Program-made: the position numbers and the translations under genes | NCBI RefSeq assembly: GCF_900312745.1 | Contig: NZ_OMPD01000014.1 | Location: 806,001-870,000 of the forward strand | Reading direction: 5' to 3' | From: Aquimarina sp. AU58 | GTDB taxonomy: Bacteria > Bacteroidota > Bacteroidia > Flavobacteriales > Flavobacteriaceae | Length of the DNA: 64,000 nucleotides | Part shown: in pieces, positions 57,931-64,000 of the stretch | How the letters are laid out: each line of letters opens with the position of its first letter | How positions within the stretch are numbered: position 1 is the first letter of the stretch | The notes under the pieces: generated by a model | The model's input: only the letters and a program-made list of their open reading frames with translations | The model's database searches: none | Told to the model about the DNA's origin: nothing

Positions 57931-60900
57931 ATGAAGAAATTAATGATCTTTCATTTATGTTTTTTGATAAGCTCATCTGTATTTTCGCTACAAGAAGATG
58001 AAGCATATCAAAAAGGGGTTGTGGCTTATACTCATTATAATTATAAAGAAGCATTACTTCATTTTAAGCTTGCTTCAAGCTATTTTTTAGAGAAAAATGA
58101 TATTAGAAGCTATCTAAAATCACAAATGTATATTTCTAATATCGAAATTTATAAAAATAATTTTCCTTCTGCATTAGAAACAATTAATATTTCTATTAAA
58201 AACTATACGTCTTCAACAATAAAAAACGATAGTCTATGGGGTGAGTTAATGAACACAAAAGCTGTAATTCATAGAAAAGATGGTTTAACTACAAAAGCAT
58301 TACAGATAAGCGATGAAATTTTAAAAGAACAATTAAAGAAATCAACTTTACCTAAATATAATCTTGTAAGAACATATACCGTACGAAGTAACATTTTATG
58401 GACTATAGGTCGATTTGATGAAGCGATACAATTGATAAAGAAAACATTAAATCTTTCTGAGTATTCGATTTCAGATCTAAATAGAGCAGAATTATTAAAT
58501 AATTTGGGAAGCGCCTATTTATTGAAAGGAGATTTTAATAAAGCACATAGTTATTATAATAAAGCGTATGAGCTTAAGTTAGAAAACAAGGCTAATTTAT
58601 ATGATCTGGCAATAACAACTTTTAATATAGGGGTTGTAAATGAAGCCTTGGGAGATTATGATAAAGCTATAGAATTTTATCAAAAATCAGCTGCGTACGA
58701 TCTTAGAAACCAAGGCGAAGAAGTCGGTTTTATTACAGATATTTATACCGCTATTAGTGGTATTTATGCTAAGAAAAATGATTTAGAAAAAGCAGAAGAG
58801 TATATCGATAAGGCTTTAAAAAAAGCGATGATTGTCTATGGAGAGAACCATCTTAATACTGCAAATATAAAAGCTTGGTATGTTAGATGTCTAAAGTTAA
58901 AAGGAGAGTATGCAATATCTTTAGATTTTGATAAGAAAGCCTTGAGAGTCAGAGAAAAGTCTTATGGAGTTTATAATTGGTTTCCGATACAGAATCTAAC
59001 ATCAATTGCTGATACTTACGTGAAGCTTGCCGACTATGTAGAAGCCGAAAAATACTATAAAGAAGCATTACGAAGAAGTAAAAAAATGGATTCTAAGTTT
59101 CAGGAAGCAGAGTGTTACCAGGGTTTGGGCGATATGCATATGAAGCAAAAGAAGTATAGAGAAGCAATAGATTTTTACACTAAGGCATTCATTAATTTTT
59201 CGAATCACTTTTATAAAAATCATAGGTATGTCTTAAAAAGTGAGCTATTATTGGCAGAAGCTTTGTTTAAACAAGGAAATCATAAAAAAGCTTTTGCAAT
59301 AATTCAAAAACATCTTGCCTTGTACACTAAAGGAGAGCATGATTTTCCTTTATTGATAGTAGAAGCGATACATCTTAATAATTGTATCGCTTTAACCCAA
59401 TATACGAATTCAAAAACAATAAAATCAGTTGAGGAATCGTATAAAAACATGGATTTGATGATCCAAAATATTCGTGAAATCAAAAAGCAATATACGACCG
59501 ATAGATCTTTGATAAATGTTGGGCGTAAAAATCCAGATTATTTTGATAAAGCAATTGAGATTTGCTATGTTTTGTTTCAAAATACACAACAAAAGAAGTA
59601 CTTGGAAAAAGCATTTCAGTTTTCAGAAATTAATAGAAATAGTGCATTGGTAAAAGGGATAAAAGATAAACAGTTTAAAAAAATAGCAGGAGTCCCTGAT
59701 TCTCTATTACAACAGGAGAATATGCTGAAAAGAAAATTGTCCTCTATTAGAACAGCACTACATACTCAAACACATTCATTCAAGATAGATTCTATGATGA
59801 GTTTACGATTGAAGTATAGCATGAAGCTTGATGATTTATTACATAAAATTGAAAGAGATTATCCAAGATATTATCAGCTAAAATATGCTGATCACACTAT
59901 CAAAGTCTCTCAATTACAAAAGGAATATTTGGATATAAATACAACTTTGATTGAGTATTTTGCCGGAGAGGAAAACCTATACATTTTTGCTATAAATAAT
60001 AACACTATTCACTTTAAGAAGTTTCCAATAATAAAAGATTTGACTAAATCAATTAAGGAACTTAGGAAGCAAATACTTAACCAACAAAACATCAAAGAAA
60101 ATTCTGAACGAATATTTACAGCTTTGCTGAAAAATTTGAATTTGAAAGAAACTTTGATACTGGTAACAGATAACATACTTAATTATGTTCCATTTGAGGT
60201 TTTGCATACTGGAAAAGGATATATGCTTGAAGAGTATGCTATAAGTTATGTGGGGTCTGCAACAGTATTGAAAGCATTAACCGAGAGACCATCAAGAATT
60301 ACAAAAGAAATGAAATGGCATGGTTTTGCACCAAAATATGAAAATGATAATTCCTTTGCTTCAAGCTATGCTGAAGTTAAGAGTATTTCAAAAATGATGA
60401 AAGGTGAAGCGTATTTGGGTAAAGAGGCTTCGGTTAAAAATTTTATTACTGAAGCTGCTAATTCTTCAATATTACATTTGGCTACTCATGCAGAGATTGA
60501 TAAAAAAAATGCAATGATGAATAAGCTTATATTTTCTGAAAATGGTAATAAGAATATTTTAATGGCATCTGATATTTATGGATTATCAATTCCTTCAGAA
60601 ATGATTGTGCTTAGTGCTTGTAATACAGGATTCGGAAAATTAGAAAAAGGCGAAGGCGTAATGAGTATGTCCAGAGCTTTTCATTATGCGGGAGCAAAAA
60701 GCACAGTAATGAGCTTATGGAAAGTGCCGGATAAAGAAACTTCGGTGATAATGAACTATTTTTATAAAAGCTTGAAAAAAGGATATGCTAAAGATAGAGC
60801 ATTGCAACAAGCAAAGCTTCAGTATCTCGGTAGTGTAAAAGATAATGCATTAAAACACCCTTTTTATTGGGCCGGATTTGTAGTCTCGGGTAATACAGAG

Positions 60901-60996
60901 TCTTTGGAGCAGGGTTTTTTACGCTGGTGGATGACGATATTGGTTTTGGTTCCTGTTTTTATTTTTAGAAAAAAACTAATTAAGTTTTTTGAGTAG
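57931..60996 (+). CDS. TPR-CHAT protein (caspase-like protease), membrane-attached
   Basis: A 1021-residue protein with an N-terminal signal peptide (residues 1-19), eight or more TPR units (about 25-430; for example ANLYDLAITTFNIGVVNEAL and QEAECYQGLGDMHMKQKKY), a helical linker and a CHAT domain (about 720-990). The caspase-type dyad is present: H853 in LHLATHAEID and C897 in IVLSACNTGFG. A hydrophobic stretch near the end (WWMTILVLVPVFIF) with basic residues after it suggests anchoring in the inner membrane, with the protease on the periplasmic side. It is convergent with, and overlaps by 21 bases, a TPR anti-sigma-like gene. Cleavage of that partner is an attractive but untested idea. Confidence 0.88.
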   Translation: MKKLMIFHLCFLISSSVFSLQEDEAYQKGVVAYTHYNYKEALLHFKLASSYFLEKNDIRSYLKSQMYISNIEIYKNNFPSALETINISIKNYTSSTIKNDSLWGELMNTKAVIHRKDGLTTKALQISDEILKEQLKKSTLPKYNLVRTYTVRSNILWTIGRFDEAIQLIKKTLNLSEYSISDLNRAELLNNLGSAYLLKGDFNKAHSYYNKAYELKLENKANLYDLAITTFNIGVVNEALGDYDKAIEFYQKSAAYDLRNQGEEVGFITDIYTAISGIYAKKNDLEKAEEYIDKALKKAMIVYGENHLNTANIKAWYVRCLKLKGEYAISLDFDKKALRVREKSYGVYNWFPIQNLTSIADTYVKLADYVEAEKYYKEALRRSKKMDSKFQEAECYQGLGDMHMKQKKYREAIDFYTKAFINFSNHFYKNHRYVLKSELLLAEALFKQGNHKKAFAIIQKHLALYTKGEHDFPLLIVEAIHLNNCIALTQYTNSKTIKSVEESYKNMDLMIQNIREIKKQYTTDRSLINVGRKNPDYFDKAIEICYVLFQNTQQKKYLEKAFQFSEINRNSALVKGIKDKQFKKIAGVPDSLLQQENMLKRKLSSIRTALHTQTHSFKIDSMMSLRLKYSMKLDDLLHKIERDYPRYYQLKYADHTIKVSQLQKEYLDINTTLIEYFAGEENLYIFAINNNTIHFKKFPIIKDLTKSIKELRKQILNQQNIKENSERIFTALLKNLNLKETLILVTDNILNYVPFEVLHTGKGYMLEEYAISYVGSATVLKALTERPSRITKEMKWHGFAPKYENDNSFASSYAEVKSISKMMKGEAYLGKEASVKNFITEAANSSILHLATHAEIDKKNAMMNKLIFSENGNKNILMASDIYGLSIPSEMIVLSACNTGFGKLEKGEGVMSMSRAFHYAGAKSTVMSLWKVPDKETSVIMNYFYKSLKKGYAKDRALQQAKLQYLGSVKDNALKHPFYWAGFVVSGNTESLEQGFLRWWMTILVLVPVFIFRKKLIKFFE

Positions 60997-61692
60997 CTCT
61001 TTGGCTTCTTCCTTTTTATATTCACTGTCAGGAATCTTTATTAATAATTCTAATTGCTCTTTGGCTTTGTTAAGCTGATCAACTTTTAGATATGCCATGG
61101 CCAGATACCAATGGTTCTTTTCACTAAACGAGTTTTTAATTTCACTTTGTCCTTCCAAAATTATAATTGCTTTTTTAGCCTCATTTAGTTTTAACAAGGC
61201 ATTTGCCTTATAAAATTGAAGAGTATCGTTTTCTTCAGTTTCTAATACTGTATTGAATGCGTCAAGAGCTTTTTTAAAATTGCCATTTTCATAAGCATTA
61301 AAAGCAACAGATATTTTGTTTTTATGTTCATCACTTCTTACCACGGGTTGAAGAATATTCCTGTATGGCTTAAAATAAGTAGCAAATAACTCTTCATTAG
61401 ACATTGGTTTTTTGGTATTCCAAAAATAGACGGTTCCTAATAGTATAAGAATAGAAGCAGCCGCATACCACCATTTTAAAGTCTTTTTTTTCTTAACATT
61501 AGACTCAAGATCAGAAAGCAAATGCCTAAAGTTATCATCATCCTTATGTTCTACTACTTTTTTAAGGTTAGTGTGAAATAGTATTTCATCTCTAAAATTT
61601 TGATCAACACTTAATAATGTGTCAAATTCCTGTTGTTCCTCAATTGTTAAGGTACCTTGAATGTATTTTGATATGAGATCCTGGGGTTTCAT
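60976..61692 (-). CDS. Anti-sigma-like membrane protein with periplasmic TPRs
   Basis: A 238-residue single-pass protein. The N-terminal cytoplasmic part (1-70, ISKYIQGTLTIEEQQEFDTLL) has the pattern of Bacteroidota anti-sigma domains. A membrane helix is at about 74-90 (WWYAAASILILLGTVYFW). The C-terminal part (115-238) is TPR-like (KISVAFNAYENGNFKKALDAF, NHWYLAMAYLKVDQLNKAK). Its ATG overlaps the sigma stop by four bases (ATGA), so the two are coupled. The 3' end overlaps the CHAT gene. It most likely holds the ECF sigma inactive until a periplasmic signal. Confidence 0.85.
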   Translation of the reverse strand: MKPQDLISKYIQGTLTIEEQQEFDTLLSVDQNFRDEILFHTNLKKVVEHKDDDNFRHLLSDLESNVKKKKTLKWWYAAASILILLGTVYFWNTKKPMSNEELFATYFKPYRNILQPVVRSDEHKNKISVAFNAYENGNFKKALDAFNTVLETEENDTLQFYKANALLKLNEAKKAIIILEGQSEIKNSFSEKNHWYLAMAYLKVDQLNKAKEQLELLIKIPDSEYKKEEAKELLKKLN

Positions 61693-62240
61693 TGTTTAGG
61701 GGGATTAATCATTGCTCTTAATTGCTTAATACATCGGGATTTTTGACTACTCACCACATTAGTATTATCATATCCTTCTTTTTGGGCAATCTCTTCTACT
61801 GTTAGTCCTCGATAATAGAACAATATTAACATCTCCTGGCATCGTTTTCCTAATTTATTAAAAAAAGTTCGTAATAGTGTTTGTTCTACAGAAAGATCGA
61901 CAGGTTCATCAAATGTGATTTTTTCGATGTTATCGTTGGCAATATGAAGTTTTGGTTCTAGTGAAACGGTATTTTTATGCTGTTTATAATGATTGAAAAT
62001 CATTCGTTTACCGATACCAAATAAATAGGTTTTTAAAGAGCTGTTCACAACTTCCAATTTTCCTTGTATTGCTTGCTTTCTAAGTACTACAAATGCATCT
62101 TGATAGATATCGGCCATGGTGTCTTGATCTACACCATATTTTTTTCCAAAATTAAAAAAAGCACTTCTGTGTAAATAATATAATTTACTTATTTCCTTAG
62201 GATTACTATGAATTAAAATGTCAATAAGGGATTGATCCAC
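61689..62240 (-). CDS. ECF-type RNA polymerase sigma factor
   Basis: A 183-residue sigma-70 family protein. Region 2 (about 20-90) has YLHRSAFFNFGKKYGVDQDTMADIYQDAFVVL, and region 4 (about 118-172) has the helix-turn-helix RGLTVEEIAQKEGYDNTNVVSSQKSRC. The start is a GTG at 62240. It is the first gene of a two-gene unit with its anti-sigma. Targets are unknown but may include its own promoter and the divergent genes from 62354. Confidence 0.9.
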   Translation of the reverse strand: MDQSLIDILIHSNPKEISKLYYLHRSAFFNFGKKYGVDQDTMADIYQDAFVVLRKQAIQGKLEVVNSSLKTYLFGIGKRMIFNHYKQHKNTVSLEPKLHIANDNIEKITFDEPVDLSVEQTLLRTFFNKLGKRCQEMLILFYYRGLTVEEIAQKEGYDNTNVVSSQKSRCIKQLRAMINPPKQ

Positions 62241-62278
62241 CGAGTATGATTTCTATTCCTCTAAGGTATAAAAAAACA

Positions 62279-62319
62279 TTTTTCTTCCTATAGATGTTAA
62301 GATTTGGTTTTTTTCTTCC
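62279..62319. repeat. Direct repeat in the sigma-gene divergent region
   Basis: TTTTTCTTCC occurs at 62279-62288 and 62310-62319, 31 bases apart, in the 113-base gap between the divergent sigma gene and the small membrane-protein gene. It could be part of promoters read by the sigma factor or chance in T-rich DNA. Confidence 0.35.
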
Positions 62320-62353
62320 ATAAAGAGTATAAAACATATAAAAGTTAAGAATT

Positions 62354-62563
62354 ATGAATCGCATTTTAAAAAAATTAACGCTTAAGGAAATTACGCTTGA
62401 ATTCATTCCTTCACTAGGAATATCACTATTAATAGCAGAATCTTTTTACAAATTTGGAAGCTTTGCTTTTGAGTGTATTGCATTTTTAGCAACCTGGTAT
62501 TTTATGGGTTATGTAATCGATAAACTAAAAATAATTAGTAACGCAATAACCAAAAACAATTAG
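62354..62563 (+). CDS. Small membrane protein
   Basis: A 69-residue protein that I do not recognise, with a basic N terminus (MNRILKKLTLKE) and one or two hydrophobic helices (about 18-34 and 36-56). It is divergent from the sigma gene and lies 4 bases before the next gene, so it begins a unit of at least three genes. Confidence 0.6.
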   Translation: MNRILKKLTLKEITLEFIPSLGISLLIAESFYKFGSFAFECIAFLATWYFMGYVIDKLKIISNAITKNN

Positions 62564-62567
62564 CATT

Positions 62568-62846
62568 ATGGCAAAAGTGACAAAACCAGCGATAAAAATC
62601 AATCCGGTAGTAGTAGGTCAAGTATTTCAACCAATTCAACAACCGGCAGATATAGTTTTAACGAATAGTAAGGTGAAATTACAAGGAGCAAAAATAGAAA
62701 TCTTTGGATCGGCAAATAATCTGCTCGCCACTTTCGATTCTAAAACATCAAATTTTATAGTACACAAAAGGCTGATGGTTGGAAATCTTGACGTGTTGGA
62801 TAAATTAAAAGACCTGGAAACGAGAGTGAAAAACCTGGAACCTTAA
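62568..62846 (+). CDS. Small protein with C-terminal coiled coil
   Basis: A 92-residue protein, not recognised. The first 75 residues look beta-rich (DIVLTNSKVKLQGAKIEIFGS); the end (VLDKLKDLETRVKNLEP) fits a short coiled coil that could trimerise, like structural fibre or surface proteins. No signal peptide. Four bases after the small membrane-protein gene and ten before the next gene. Confidence 0.6.
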   Translation: MAKVTKPAIKINPVVVGQVFQPIQQPADIVLTNSKVKLQGAKIEIFGSANNLLATFDSKTSNFIVHKRLMVGNLDVLDKLKDLETRVKNLEP

Positions 62847-62856
62847 AAGATACATT

Positions 62857-64000
62857 ATGACATTAAGTATAAGAAATATTTACCAGCAACAAGGCATTTC
62901 GTTTCCGGTAATTAGTATAAAACAAAATCATGAAATGCATTTTGGCTTACCAACATCTATAAAAAAAGCACATTCGGTATTTTCTTCAAAGAATGATGGA
63001 AATGGATTTAAGTGTGGGTGCAGGAAGAGTAATTCGCTAAAACTTGTGATATTACCGAAGATCTTAACAAAAGAATTTGGAGAAGTTGTTCCCTCCTGGG
63101 TTTCTGCAGCAAAAAGAGACTCGAGAACCGGTGCCCAAATACGAACGATAAAAGGTGTTTTAACGCAGAGTAGAATATCAGGTACAGATTTTCCTCTTAA
63201 ACCATGGCATCATAGTTATGACTGGAACTATTTTGTAAAAACTGATAAACAGTTTTTTTACCTAAATAGCCCGGCAAATGGGAAGTATGATGCTAAAAAT
63301 CAGATTGCCGTAATGGAATGCGAATGGGATTCTAAATTTGTTCCATTATGGTCATTACCTATGCCTGGCGATCGTATACAAGTTACAGGAAGATGGATCT
63401 ATGACTGTGGGCATCCTAAAAACGGAAAACACAGATCCGAAATTCACCCTCCAAAAGCAGTAGTTTCTTTTCGGGAAGAGACAGATCTTTTTTCTGGAAA
63501 TAAAGGACTGTCCAGAGCTAATCAAGCAATCGTTTATATAAATAAAAAAGGGGGATACATCAACCAAAAGATCAATGATCAAAATTATACTTTTGATCTC
63601 TACCTGCCGCCAAAACCATCAGATTTTTCAATCCCAAAATTCAAAATAAAGAAAATGATTGCTAGTGCTATTAATCCAATAATTACTCCTTTTCCAAGTG
63701 ATGATCCAAAATTGTTACGAGTGACGATTCCACTGAAGGGAAAAAATATTCCATCAGAAAATTATGGAGTAATAATTAGTGGGGGATGGTCAGATCCCAA
63801 AGGAATAGATGCTAAGCATATTAAAAAAGTAACTGTTGCAGTACGAGAAGCTGTTTTTAAAAAGGATAAAGATCCCGATGGAATAATTCTCAAAAAGGAA
63901 GATGAATGGTATCTGTATGTTGGTATTAATGGCCGATGGAGATTGTTTGAAAGTATGGATAAAGGAAAACGCACATTAAATCACAAGGTAGTTCTTCATT
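62857..64000 (+). CDS. Uncharacterised protein, 3' end cut by window
   Basis: An open frame of 381 codons running to the window edge without a stop, starting at ATG 62857, ten bases after the previous gene. No signal peptide is seen. Two cysteines sit close together near residue 53 (FKCGCRK), and the segment PGDRIQVTGRWIYDCGHP, followed by SEIHPPKAV, looks like a conserved Cys/His-containing core. Residues near 300-370 look beta-rich. I do not know the family. It belongs to the gene set divergent from the ECF sigma gene and may be one of its targets. Confidence 0.7.
   Translation, partial: MTLSIRNIYQQQGISFPVISIKQNHEMHFGLPTSIKKAHSVFSSKNDGNGFKCGCRKSNSLKLVILPKILTKEFGEVVPSWVSAAKRDSRTGAQIRTIKGVLTQSRISGTDFPLKPWHHSYDWNYFVKTDKQFFYLNSPANGKYDAKNQIAVMECEWDSKFVPLWSLPMPGDRIQVTGRWIYDCGHPKNGKHRSEIHPPKAVVSFREETDLFSGNKGLSRANQAIVYINKKGGYINQKINDQNYTFDLYLPPKPSDFSIPKFKIKKMIASAINPIITPFPSDDPKLLRVTIPLKGKNIPSENYGVIISGGWSDPKGIDAKHIKKVTVAVREAVFKKDKDPDGIILKKEDEWYLYVGINGRWRLFESMDKGKRTLNHKVVLH

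Noticed and set aside
62221..62406. Short minus-strand frame upstream of the sigma gene
   Set aside because: It covers the divergent promoter region and has no recognisable features.

Overview
The window is AT-rich chromosomal DNA from a member of the Bacteroidota, most probably a marine flavobacterium (family Flavobacteriaceae; an Aquimarina-like genus is possible but cannot be proven here). The evidence is the alternative complex III (act) locus joined to coxBA, DUF5916, DUF5686 and DUF2723 proteins, LytS/LytTR signalling pairs, and promoters of the Bacteroidota type (TTTG about 19 bases before TAnnTTTG). Genes are densely packed and mostly intact. I see no transposase, integrase, prophage, CRISPR array or rRNA. 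Both edges cut genes: katG at the left and an uncharacterised gene at the right.

Layout. 1-3.5 kb: catalase-peroxidase katG, an ankyrin protein and a coupled unknown gene. 4-9.6 kb: a lipoprotein zinc metalloprotease, then a sensory operon made of a secreted solenoid protein with ten 34-residue repeats carrying the SDHY motif, a LytS-type histidine kinase, a degenerate kinase homologue and a LytTR response regulator. 9.6-21.5 kb, minus strand: asnS, an RND/MMPL exporter, a DUF5686 outer-membrane protein, frr-pyrH, tsf, rpsB and rplM-rpsI, with two gene-free gaps that each hold a candidate small RNA. 21.8-35.8 kb: a DUF5916 protein, a serine hydrolase, polA, a metallophosphoesterase, a thioredoxin-fold protein without cysteines, a NodB-type deacetylase, a DUF2723 glycosyltransferase-like protein, tRNA-Gln and a universal stress protein. 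36-41.2 kb: rimP-nusA-infB and a SPOR protein. 41.4-53.2 kb: actABCDEF-coxBA, a complete quinol-to-oxygen electron transfer chain. 53.4-57.8 kb: ruvB, an amidohydrolase lipoprotein and a cytochrome P450. 57.9-64 kb: a TPR-CHAT (caspase-like) protein facing an anti-sigma/ECF sigma pair, with three uncharacterised genes divergent from the sigma gene.

Most of the window is core metabolism and translation. The parts most worth a second look are: (i) the TPR-CHAT / TPR anti-sigma / ECF sigma module with its adjacent unknown genes, which resembles in logic the TPR-CHAT-to-sigma circuits known from type III-E CRISPR loci but has no CRISPR; (ii) the SDHY-repeat protein wired to a kinase, pseudokinase and LytTR regulator; (iii) two homologous promoter elements with G/C palindromes, each ending in a strong terminator and containing no gene, i.e. 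a probable small-RNA family; and (iv) two unusual regulatory hairpins, one between rpsB and tsf and one in the rimP leader.
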